Shown here: positions 1 through 5,637 of the stretch, one piece after another | Position numbering within the stretch: position 1 is the stretch's first letter | Layout: every line of letters begins with the position of its first letter | Origin: an uncultured Bacteroidales bacterium | Lineage (GTDB): Bacteria; Bacteroidota; Bacteroidia; Bacteroidales; UBA932 | Length of the DNA: 5,757 nt | Direction: 5' to 3' | Assembly: GCA_905235775.1 (NCBI GenBank) | Contig: CAJOMY010000116.1 | Coordinates: 1-5,757, forward strand | Position numbers and translations under genes: made by a program | The notes under the pieces: generated by a model | Told to the model about the DNA's origin: nothing | Databases searched by the model: none | What the model saw: the letters and a program-made list of their open reading frames with translations, nothing else

Positions 1-291
1 GTCCAGGCAGATCATGATCTCGGCGCCCTTGGTCTCGCGCTCCACCAGCTTGGCGCCCAGCAACGGCCGCGCCAGACCGATCGAGAAACAGGCGAATCCG
101 AGGCAGAACAGCACGACGCGCCACCAGCCCTTGGCGCCGGACCAGGAGGGCATCAGCGCGTCCACGAGCGCCTCTTCGCCGAAGCGGCGCACGCGGCGCC
201 GACGGCCGCGCCGCAGCAGGGCGTATCCGAGCAGGATGGCCGGCACGAGCAGCAGCAGCCACAGGAAATGGGCACGGGCAAACATCAGCAT
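1..291 (-). CDS. batB: BatB, VWA-domain membrane protein (N-terminal part only)
   Basis: This is the first 97 codons of a gene that continues past the left edge; it is missing from simple ORF lists because it has no stop here. The translation begins MLMFARAHFLWLLLL and shows two hydrophobic segments, at about residues 9-26 and 56-74, separated by a basic stretch (RRGRRRRVRR). It ends at EIMICLD, where the last Asp is the expected first residue of the VWA metal-binding motif DxSxS, so the whole VWA domain lies outside the window. BatA just upstream has the same layout (two N-terminal helices, then D-x-S-x-S), and BatB normally follows BatA in Bacteroidota. The ATG at 291 is preferred over the one at 285 because a GAGGAGG stretch lies 10 nt upstream of it. 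It starts 1 bp after the batA stop. BatB is an inner-membrane protein thought to work with BatA; its exact role is not established. Confidence 0.88.
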   Translation of the reverse strand, partial: MLMFARAHFLWLLLLVPAILLGYALLRRGRRRRVRRFGEEALVDALMPSWSGAKGWWRVVLFCLGFACFSIGLARPLLGAKLVERETKGAEIMICLD

Positions 292-292
292 A

Positions 293-1276
293 CTACGGCA
301 TCCTCCTCAATAAAAGTCCGACAAGCAGTTCGAGCAGCAGGCAGATGAGCGCGGCCACGCCGAAGCGCCCGAACAGTTCCTTATAGACGGGGAAGCTGTC
401 CACGGATGTGCGCGCCTTCTCCATCTTGTTGATTTCCGAATAGATTTCCGCGAGCTTGGTGTTGTCCGTGGCGCGGAAGTAGCGGCCGCCCGTGGCCTCG
501 GCGATGCTCCGGAGCAGGTCCTCGTCGATCTCGACCTGCACCTTCTGCATCTCCACGCCCCAGGGGGTCATGACCGGGTAGGGGGCCATTCCGTTGGCGC
601 CCACGCCGATCGTATAGACGCGCACGCCGTAGGTCCTGGCGATTTCGGCCGCGGTCTGCGGGGCGATCTCGCCGCTGTTGTTGACGCCGTCGGTGAGCAG
701 GATGACCACGCGGCTCGGCGCGTCGGAATCCATCATGCGCGCCACGGCAGTGGCAAGGCCGTTGCCGATGGCGGTGCCGTCTTCGATCAGGTCCGTCTGC
801 ACCTCCTTCATCAGGTTGATGAGCGAGGCGCGGTCGGTGGTCAGCGGACATTGCGTATAGCTCTCGCCGGCGAAGACCACGATGCCCATGCGGTCGGTGG
901 GCCGCTGGGCGATGAATTCGATGGCGATATCCTTGGCCGCGCTGAGACGGTCGGGCGTGAAATCGCGGGCCAGCATACTGGTGGAAACGTCCATCGCCAG
1001 CACGATGTCGATGCCCTCGGAGTCGCGCCGTTCCACCTCGGTGGTCGAGCGGGGCCGCGCCAGCGCCACGATGATCAGGCAGAGCGCGGCGGTGCGCAGC
1101 ACCATCGGCAGATGCCGGACTACGCCCAGGGGCGAACGGCCGCCTTGCAGCCAGGGCGCCGCCGTGGACACGCGCAGGTGCGGCCTGCGTTCCGCGAGCT
1201 CCCGGTACAGATAGAGCGCGACGAGCAGCAGCGGCACGAGCAGCAGCCAGAGCAGGGAGGGGTACTCAAAGTTCAT
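293..1276 (-). CDS. batA: BatA, VWA-domain membrane protein
   Basis: The product is 327 residues, full length for BatA. Hydrophobic helices lie at about residues 6-24, 57-75 and 305-323, which places the central VWA domain (about 90-285) on one side of the membrane between two N-terminal anchors and one C-terminal anchor. The metal-ion-dependent adhesion site is complete: D96-V-S98-T-S100, a Thr at 168 in DGTAIG, and D196 in LLTDG. The sequence GIDIVLAMDVSTSM and the SYTQCPLTTD segment are typical of BatA. The gene overlaps the upstream DUF4381-like gene by 11 bp and is followed by batB after 1 bp, which suggests translational coupling. An AGGAGG at 1292-1297 lies 15 nt before the ATG. The name comes from Bacteroides fragilis, where disruption of the operon reduced aerotolerance; an intact MIDAS argues for metal-dependent ligand binding, but the ligand is unknown. 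Confidence 0.93.
   Translation of the reverse strand: MNFEYPSLLWLLLVPLLLVALYLYRELAERRPHLRVSTAAPWLQGGRSPLGVVRHLPMVLRTAALCLIIVALARPRSTTEVERRDSEGIDIVLAMDVSTSMLARDFTPDRLSAAKDIAIEFIAQRPTDRMGIVVFAGESYTQCPLTTDRASLINLMKEVQTDLIEDGTAIGNGLATAVARMMDSDAPSRVVILLTDGVNNSGEIAPQTAAEIARTYGVRVYTIGVGANGMAPYPVMTPWGVEMQKVQVEIDEDLLRSIAEATGGRYFRATDNTKLAEIYSEINKMEKARTSVDSFPVYKELFGRFGVAALICLLLELLVGLLLRRMP
302..308 (-). promoter_or_regulatory. Shine-Dalgarno-like site of batB
   Basis: Read on the minus strand this is GAGGAGG, ending 10 nt before the ATG at 291 and lying inside the last codons of batA. It supports the ATG at 291 over the in-frame ATG at 285. Strong Shine-Dalgarno sites are not the rule in Bacteroidota, so its functional weight is uncertain. 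Confidence 0.45.
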
Positions 1277-2225
1277 CTTCGGTCTTCTGCTCCTCCTGGG
1301 GCACGGTTTGGTAAGTGGATGTCACGAAGCGGACGGCCGTCGGCAGGGCGCGGGCGTTTTCCTGCTCGGTGGCGGCGTGCTTGGCGAATTTGACGAAGTC
1401 GGCGCATTCGAAAACGCCCCGCAGCTCCTCGCGCAGGTCGGCGGGCAGGTCGTCCGCCTGCTCCAGCGCACGGAAGAGCTCGGCCGTCGTCATCTCCGGC
1501 GCATCTACGCCGAAACGGTCTTCGATGTAGAACTTGACGGTGTCGGTGATGCCCGAGTAGAAAGCTTTCTGTTTGTCCGGGGCCCAGAACTTGTCCCCGC
1601 GCCATTTCTCCAGCTCGCGCAGCGCCACGATGTAGGCAGGGTCTTTCTTCTCCTCCCCGGAGATGCGGGACCTCCGGCGGCGGTACAGCCAGACCAGGAG
1701 CACCGCCAGGGCGGCAAGCCCCAGGGCGCCGCCGATCCAGGGAATCGTCTCCCGGAAGGTCAGCGGATAGCGCAGCTGGTCCTTGATGTCGTGGATCTGG
1801 AAAGTCGCCGTGTCCACCGGCATGGTCTTCACATCCATCTCCAGCCCCTCGAACACGAGGGTGTCCTCCCCGCGCAGCACGGGAATGGGGGGCAGGTAAT
1901 AAGTGCCTTCCTCGAAGGGGGCGAGCACGATGCTGCCGCGGACGTTGTACAGCTGCGCGCGGCCCTTGCGACCCGGCTGGCGCAGCTTCAGGCGCGCCGT
2001 GGTGTCCAGCTGCCAGCCGCGCACCAGCGTGAGCGTGTCGCCCGACAGCGTCCCGAAATCGGGCAGCAGCAGGGCGGTCCCTTCCGCCAGGCTGTCCAGC
2101 TGGAAACCGTATTCGAGCTGGTCGGCGATGAGGATGGAGTCGCGCGGCTGGAGCTGCCTGAGGAAAGCCTGCCCGGCCGGTACGACGTCCAACAGCGCCG
2201 CCAATATGAGTGCCAACACTTTCAT
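1266..2225 (-). CDS. DUF4381-like single-pass membrane protein of the Bat operon
   Basis: The 319-residue product has a probable cleavable signal peptide (residues 1-20, ending AGQA), then a mostly beta-type extracytoplasmic region of about 140 residues. A single transmembrane helix follows at about 161-181 (IPWIGGALGLAALAVLLVWL) with a basic stop-transfer run (YRRRRSR). The cytoplasmic tail of about 135 residues contains FYSGITDTVKFYIEDRFGVDAPEMTTAEL, a helical segment I associate with the DUF4381 family and with the C-terminal part of BatD-like proteins. The protein therefore looks like a BatD-style receptor with its bulk in the periplasm and a tail facing MoxR. It overlaps the DUF58 stop by ATGA and runs 11 bp into batA. 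It sits at the position where Bacteroidota Bat operons carry an unnamed membrane gene. Family assignment is from memory of motifs and context and the function is unknown. It could alternatively be classed simply as BatD-like. Confidence 0.7.
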   Translation of the reverse strand: MKVLALILAALLDVVPAGQAFLRQLQPRDSILIADQLEYGFQLDSLAEGTALLLPDFGTLSGDTLTLVRGWQLDTTARLKLRQPGRKGRAQLYNVRGSIVLAPFEEGTYYLPPIPVLRGEDTLVFEGLEMDVKTMPVDTATFQIHDIKDQLRYPLTFRETIPWIGGALGLAALAVLLVWLYRRRRSRISGEEKKDPAYIVALRELEKWRGDKFWAPDKQKAFYSGITDTVKFYIEDRFGVDAPEMTTAELFRALEQADDLPADLREELRGVFECADFVKFAKHAATEQENARALPTAVRFVTSTYQTVPQEEQKTEDEL

Positions 2226-3124
2226 CTTCGGTTGAACAGGGCCATCAGCCCCTTGACATAGTCGCCGTCCGTGGAGATGTCCACGTGGTCGACCTGGTAT
2301 TTGTTGAACAGGCTCTCCTCCCGGGCGGACAGGTCGGCGAACCAGCGCTCATAAGCCGTCCGGACCTTGCGGCTGTCCGTGTCGATCCAGGCGCCCGCGC
2401 CGCTTTCGCTGTCCTTGATGTGTACGAGACCCACGGCGGGCAGCGACCGCTCCCGGGGGTCATGCACCTGGATCACGCTGAGGTCGTGGCGGTTTACCGC
2501 CACCTTGAGCGCCTCCTCGTAGCGGGGGTTTCCCGCCGCGTCGGCGTCCAGCATGTCGCTCAGCAGGAAAGCCGTGCATTTCTTCTTGAGGGCATTCGTG
2601 AGGAACTTGAGCGCCGCTCCGATGTCCGTGCCGTCGGAGACCGGCTGCAGTTCCAGCATCTCGCGGATGATGTGCAGCAGGTGCGAGCGGCCCTTGGCGG
2701 GCGGGATGAATTTCTCGACGCGGTCGGAGAAGAACAGGGCGCCCACCTTGTCGTTGTTGAGGATGGCGCTGAACGAGAGCACGGCCGCGATCTCCGCGAT
2801 GCGCTCGCGCTTGGTCTCCACCGCCGTGCCGAACAGGCCCGAGCGGCTCACGTCCACGAGCAGCACCACCGTCAGCTCCCGCTCCTCCTCATAGACCTTC
2901 ACATAAGGAGCGCGCAGGCGCGCGGTCACGTTCCAGTCCATCGAGCGCACGTCGTCCCCCCACTGGTACTCCCGCACTTCGCTGAAGGCCATGCCGCGGC
3001 CCTTGAAGGCCGAATGGTACTCGCCGGCGAAAATCTGGTGGGAGAGCGCCTTGGTCCGGATCTCGATCTTCCTGACGCGTTTCAGGAGTTCGGTCGCGTT
3101 CGTATTACGGGACGATGACGGCAT
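2222..3124 (-). CDS. DUF58 (VWA-like) protein of the MoxR/Bat operon
   Basis: The 300-residue soluble protein matches the DUF58 family. The diagnostic stretch is at about residues 30-86: IFAGEYHSAFKGRGMAFSEV, then REYQWGDDVRSMDWNVTAR, then YVKVYEEERE. It leads into a VWA-like fold with a complete D91-V-S93-R-S95 metal site, SDGTD at 163-167 and LLSD at 187-190. No membrane segment is visible, in contrast with BatA and BatB. The ATG at 3124 lies within the end of moxR (20-bp overlap); about eight residues precede the usual family start near ATELLKRVRKIEI, but no other start codon is available closer to it. DUF58 genes almost always follow moxR, and the pair is taken to be an ATPase with its substrate adaptor. 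That partnership is inferred from family context, not shown here. Confidence 0.92.
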   Translation of the reverse strand: MPSSSRNTNATELLKRVRKIEIRTKALSHQIFAGEYHSAFKGRGMAFSEVREYQWGDDVRSMDWNVTARLRAPYVKVYEEERELTVVLLVDVSRSGLFGTAVETKRERIAEIAAVLSFSAILNNDKVGALFFSDRVEKFIPPAKGRSHLLHIIREMLELQPVSDGTDIGAALKFLTNALKKKCTAFLLSDMLDADAAGNPRYEEALKVAVNRHDLSVIQVHDPRERSLPAVGLVHIKDSESGAGAWIDTDSRKVRTAYERWFADLSAREESLFNKYQVDHVDISTDGDYVKGLMALFNRR

Positions 3125-4106
3125 TGATGACCTGCTCGATGATTTCTTCCGGCGTCACGTTCTCGGCTTCGGCCTCGTAGGTCAGGCCGATGCGGTGCCG
3201 CAGCACTTCCGGACAGACGGCCCGCACGTCCTCGGGGATGACGTAGCCGCGGCGCTTGATGAAAGCGTACGCCTTGGCCGCCATCGACAGGCTGATGCTT
3301 GCACGGGGCGAGCCGCCGAAGGAAATGAGGTCCTTCAGGTTCCGCAGCCCGTAGTCCTCGGGGGTGCGGGTGGCATAGACGATATCGACGATGTAGCGTT
3401 CTATCTTCTCGTCCATATAGACTTCCCGCACGACGTCGCGGGCGCGGACGATGTCGTCCGGGCTGACGACCGGCGAGGCCTTGGGGAATTCGCCGCTGTT
3501 GTTCATGCGGATGATGAGTTTTTCCTCGTCCTTGCCGGGATAGCCCACGACGACCTTGAGCATGAAGCGGTCCACCTGGGCCTCCGGGAGGGGATAGGTG
3601 CCTTCCTGCTCGATGGGGTTCTGCGTGGCCATCACGAGGAAGGGCTTCGGCAGCGCGAAAGTCTGGTCGCCCAGGGTCACCTGGCGCTCCTGCATCGCTT
3701 CGAGCAGGGCGGACTGGACCTTAGCGGGGGCGCGGTTGATTTCGTCGGCCAGCACGAAGTTGGCGAAGACCGGGCCCTTGTGCACCTCGAACGATTCTTT
3801 TTTCTGGGAATAGATGAGGGTGCCCGTGACATCGGCCGGCAGCAGGTCCGGGGTGAACTGGATGCGGCTGAACTTGGCATTCACCGCCTGGGACAGGGTG
3901 CTGATCGCCAATGTCTTGGCAAGACCGGGGACGCCTTCGAGCAGGATGTGCCCGTCGGCGAGCATGGCGATCATCAGGTTCTCCACCAGGTGCTTCTGCC
4001 CCACGATGACCTTGCCCATCTCCAGGGACAGGAGATCGACGAAGGCGCTTTCTTTCTGAATGCGTTCGTTGAGCTCCTTGATGTTTACACTTTCCATATA
4101 ATTCAT
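3105..4106 (-). CDS. moxR: MoxR family AAA+ ATPase
   Basis: The 333-residue product carries every expected AAA+ element. Walker A is GVPGLAKT (58-65), Walker B is VLADE with D121-E122, sensor 1 is in ATQNP (N163), the arginine finger is in LPEAQVDRF (R180) and sensor 2 is in GGSPRAS (R268). The IVGQKHLVENLMIAMLADGHILLEGVPG run is the hallmark N-terminal region of MoxR. It is cytoplasmic and should hydrolyse ATP to remodel or activate the VWA proteins encoded behind it, the accepted model for MoxR-VWA pairs. Two starts are possible, 4106 (MNYMES) and 4097 (MES); the longer is given, and neither has a Shine-Dalgarno site. It is the first gene of the operon and lies back to back with truA, so its promoter must overlap truA coding sequence. 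Confidence 0.95.
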   Translation of the reverse strand: MNYMESVNIKELNERIQKESAFVDLLSLEMGKVIVGQKHLVENLMIAMLADGHILLEGVPGLAKTLAISTLSQAVNAKFSRIQFTPDLLPADVTGTLIYSQKKESFEVHKGPVFANFVLADEINRAPAKVQSALLEAMQERQVTLGDQTFALPKPFLVMATQNPIEQEGTYPLPEAQVDRFMLKVVVGYPGKDEEKLIIRMNNSGEFPKASPVVSPDDIVRARDVVREVYMDEKIERYIVDIVYATRTPEDYGLRNLKDLISFGGSPRASISLSMAAKAYAFIKRRGYVIPEDVRAVCPEVLRHRIGLTYEAEAENVTPEEIIEQVINAVIVP

Positions 4107-4114
4107 TAATTTTG
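4084..4114 (+). promoter_or_regulatory. Candidate Bacteroidota-type promoter of truA
   Basis: A perfect TAnnTTTG element (TAATTTTG) lies at 4107-4114, 9 nt before the truA ATG. A TTTA at 4084-4087 lies 19 nt upstream of it, where the TTTG element of Bacteroidota promoters is expected; it matches three of four positions. Transcription would begin around 4118-4121, giving truA a leader of only a few bases. The upstream element lies inside the start of moxR on the other strand. The element match is seen directly; activity is inferred. Confidence 0.55.
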
Positions 4115-4123
4115 CGGTCAGCT

Positions 4124-4930
4124 ATGCGCTATCTTGTCAAGCTTTCCTACAGCGGGGCGGACTTCTGCGGTTGGCAGATCCAGCCCGATGCACCGAGTGT
4201 CCAGCAGACGCTCGAGGACGCCCTGTCCACCCTGCTGCACGCCCCTGTGGCGGTGACCGGTGCAGGCCGGACCGATACGGGCGTCAACGCAATCGGCTAC
4301 GTCGCGCATTTTGACGCAGCCGAGGGGCTTGACACGCGCCAATTATGCTACAAATTAAATGCCATTCTGCCCCGTTCCGTGGTGATTCATGAGCTCGCTC
4401 CGGCTGCTCCGGATTTTCATGCGCGCTTTGACGCGGCGCGGCGCGAATACAGCTATTTCCTGCATCGCGTGAAGGATCCGTTCGCGGACGCCTTTTCCTG
4501 CCTCTACACTTTCCCGGGAGTGGATTTCGATGCGATGAACCAGGCGGCGCAGGCGCTCCTCGGGCGGCACGACTTCCGCTGCTTCGAGAAGACGGGCGCC
4601 GACTCCAAAACTTCCATCTGCACCGTGACCGAGGCGGCCTGGCGCCGTTACACGCCCACGCATCTGGCCTTGACGGGCCGGGACGGAGGTGATGACTACT
4701 GGTATTTCCGCATCGCCGCCGACCGCTTCCTGCGCAACATGGTCCGCGCCGTCGTCGGCACCCTGCTTGAAGTCGGCCGCGGCAAGCGCACGGTCGCCGA
4801 CTTCCGTTCCCTGGTCCTCCCCCCGGATGCCGCTTGTCATCCTGAGCAGGGCGCAGGATCTCCCGCCCGCTCCCTGGCCGGCGAATCGGTGCCCGGCCAC
4901 GCCCTCTTCCTCAGCTCCATTCGCTACTGA
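4124..4930 (+). CDS. truA: tRNA pseudouridine synthase A
   Basis: The 268-residue protein is TruA, which isomerises uridines 38-40 in the anticodon arm of many tRNAs to pseudouridine. The catalytic Asp is D51 in GAGRTDTGVNA; the family usually has GRTDAGVHA, so Thr and Asn here are variations beside an intact Asp. Other family marks are SYSGADFCGWQIQP (9-21), RREYSYFLH with Y109, FRCFEK (151-156), and RFLRNMVRAVVGTLLEVGRGK (201-221). The ATG at 4124 is chosen because MRYLVKLSYSG fits the family start; an in-frame TTG at 4112 overlaps the promoter element. The C-terminal stretch from about residue 235 to 250 (DAACHPEQGAGSPARS) looks like an insertion: it is encoded by a palindromic repeat at 4836-4862 and interrupts the usual passage into LAGESVPGHALFL. 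It is monocistronic, divergent from moxR and convergent with the recombinase. Confidence 0.96.
   Translation: MRYLVKLSYSGADFCGWQIQPDAPSVQQTLEDALSTLLHAPVAVTGAGRTDTGVNAIGYVAHFDAAEGLDTRQLCYKLNAILPRSVVIHELAPAAPDFHARFDAARREYSYFLHRVKDPFADAFSCLYTFPGVDFDAMNQAAQALLGRHDFRCFEKTGADSKTSICTVTEAAWRRYTPTHLALTGRDGGDDYWYFRIAADRFLRNMVRAVVGTLLEVGRGKRTVADFRSLVLPPDAACHPEQGAGSPARSLAGESVPGHALFLSSIRY
4836..4862 (+). repeat. 27-nt palindromic repeat, copy 1, inside truA
   Basis: The unit begins GTCATCCTGAGC and ends GCAGGATCTC. ATCCTG (4839-4844) pairs with CAGGAT (4854-4859), and after one A-G mismatch GC (4846-4847) pairs with GC (4851-4852) around a 3-nt AGG loop. It encodes TruA residues 238-247 (CHPEQGAGSP). Sequences of the form GTCATCCTGAGC...AGGATCTC recur between genes in many bacterial genomes, as far as I recall, and in this frame give peptides like CHPERSEGSP. 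It has the same length and the same ends (GTCAT, ATCTC) as the copy at 4962-4988. Confidence 0.7.
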
Positions 4931-4941
4931 CCTCCCCCTTC

Positions 4942-4953
4942 GTCATCCCGGGC
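4942..4953 (+). repeat. Half copy of the palindromic repeat
   Basis: GTCATCCCGGGC matches the first 12 nt of the full copy at 4962 at 11 of 12 positions and lies exactly 20 nt ahead of it. The matching right arm is absent, so it is a truncated left half. It lies 11 nt after the truA stop. Confidence 0.5.
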
Positions 4954-4961
4954 GCATCATA

Positions 4962-4988
4962 GTCATTCCGGGCTTGTCCCGGAATCTC
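4962..4988 (+). repeat. 27-nt palindromic repeat, copy 2, possible bidirectional terminator
   Basis: ATTCCGGG (4965-4972) and CCCGGAAT (4978-4985) form a perfect 8-bp stem around the loop CTTGT, flanked by GTCAT-type and ATCTC-type ends as in copy 1. It lies between the 3' ends of truA (stop at 4928-4930) and the recombinase (stop at 4999-5001), so it would form a hairpin at the end of both transcripts. There is no run of T after the stem on either strand, so it is not a textbook intrinsic terminator; it could still protect or end the two mRNAs. Confidence 0.7.
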
Positions 4989-4998
4989 TTCCCGCCTC

Positions 4999-5586
4999 CT
5001 ACCGCCTCGTCCAGCGGAGGACCGTCTTGTAGCAAACGCCGAAGTGCCGGGCAATATCGGTCTTGGCCATCCCCTCTCGGAGCATCTCGTTGATCTCCTC
5101 TTCGTGCTCGTCCAGCCGGTACATCGTGTTCTTCGAGCCGGAAGGCCGCCCCAGGTTCTTCCCCTCGGACTTCCTGCGTGCCAGCGCCTCCCGCGTGCGG
5201 TCCGAGATAAGTTTCCTCTCGATCTCGGCCGACAGGCCGAAAGCGAACGCCAGCACCTTGCTCTGGAGGTCTTCGCCCAGCCGGTAACCTTCCTTGATAG
5301 TCCAGACGCGGCACTCCTTCCGCAGGCAGGTGTTGAGAATATCCATAATCATAAAAAGACTGCGCCCCAGACGCGAAATCTCGGCGCAGATAATCAGATC
5401 GCCCTTGCGGACGCGTGAAAGAAGTTTTCCCAACTCGCGATCCTCGGCGGAAAGCGAGCCGGAGATGGTCTCCTGGATCCATCCGTCGATGTGGAGTTTT
5501 TCGCGCCGGCAGAAAGCATTGATCTCGAACTTTTGGTTCTCTGTGGTTTGGCGGTCTGTAGAGACCCTGATGTAACCGTAAATCAT
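4999..5586 (-). CDS. Mpi-like serine recombinase (DNA invertase/resolvase family)
   Basis: The 195-residue protein is a complete small serine recombinase. The catalytic Ser is S9 in MIYGYIRVSTDRQ, with R7 beside it, R50 in AEDRELGKLL, and E69, R72 and R75 in AEISRLGRS. The long dimerisation helix is seen at about 116-140 (FGLSAEIERKLISDRTREAL), followed by GKNLGRPSG and a C-terminal helix-turn-helix at about 157-192 (EEEINEMLREGMAKTDIARH, then FGVCYKTVLRW). Length and layout match invertases such as Gin and Hin; the start MIYGYIRVSTD with TENQ, plus KVLAFAFGLSAEIER, most resembles Mpi, which flips many promoters in Bacteroides fragilis to vary its capsules. It would cut and rejoin DNA at short crossover sites, either at distant promoters or at one locus just beyond the window. 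A resolvase role cannot be excluded. It is a single gene, convergent with truA, with an AT-rich upstream region. No domain is broken. Confidence 0.92.
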   Translation of the reverse strand: MIYGYIRVSTDRQTTENQKFEINAFCRREKLHIDGWIQETISGSLSAEDRELGKLLSRVRKGDLIICAEISRLGRSLFMIMDILNTCLRKECRVWTIKEGYRLGEDLQSKVLAFAFGLSAEIERKLISDRTREALARRKSEGKNLGRPSGSKNTMYRLDEHEEEINEMLREGMAKTDIARHFGVCYKTVLRWTRR

Positions 5587-5590
5587 AATT

Positions 5591-5637
5591 AATAGGAATT
5601 AAAGGATAAAAAGGCGCAAATATCCGTAATTCCTATT
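5591..5637. repeat. Nested inverted repeat ahead of the recombinase gene
   Basis: The arms AATAGGAATTA (5591-5601) and TAATTCCTATT (5627-5637) are perfect 11-bp inverted copies. Inside them GGATA (5604-5608) and TATCC (5621-5625) form a second 5-bp pair, leaving a 12-nt centre (AAAAGGCGCAAA). The structure begins 5 bp upstream of the recombinase ATG and covers its likely promoter, so it is a candidate operator or recombinase-binding site. It is longer than a standard 26-bp serine-invertase crossover site with a 2-bp core. Confidence 0.65.
5617..5624 (-). promoter_or_regulatory. Candidate -7 element of the recombinase gene
   Basis: On the minus strand this reads GATATTTG, one mismatch from TAnnTTTG. 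Transcription would start around 5610-5613, about 25 nt before the ATG at 5586. No good TTTG partner is seen at the expected distance (TTCA at 5644-5647). It lies inside the nested inverted repeat, so a protein bound there would block it. Confidence 0.3.

Noticed and set aside
831..900. Direct repeat CGGTCGGTGG at 831-840 and 891-900 in batA
   Set aside because: Both copies encode a TDR tripeptide in the VWA domain; chance reuse of codons explains it.
1308..4109. Long plus-strand open frames antisense to the Bat operon (about 300-370 codons each at 1308-2261, 2210-3118 and 2991-4109)
   Set aside because: They mirror the reading frames of well-recognised genes, are rich in His, Arg, Asp and Gly as expected for antisense of GC-rich codons, and show no recognisable domain.
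4112..4123. TTG start adding four residues to TruA
   Set aside because: It overlaps the TAnnTTTG element and would precede the inferred transcription start; the ATG at 4124 gives the usual family N-terminus.
4689..5093. Plus-strand open frame of 134 codons across the truA end and the convergent gap
   Set aside because: It overlaps truA out of frame and reads through the palindromic repeats (giving VIPGLSRNL-type peptide), a known kind of repeat artefact.
4943..5482. Second minus-strand open frame of 179 codons overlapping the recombinase
   Set aside because: It is an out-of-frame shadow of the recombinase gene, which itself has all catalytic residues and the helix-turn-helix intact.
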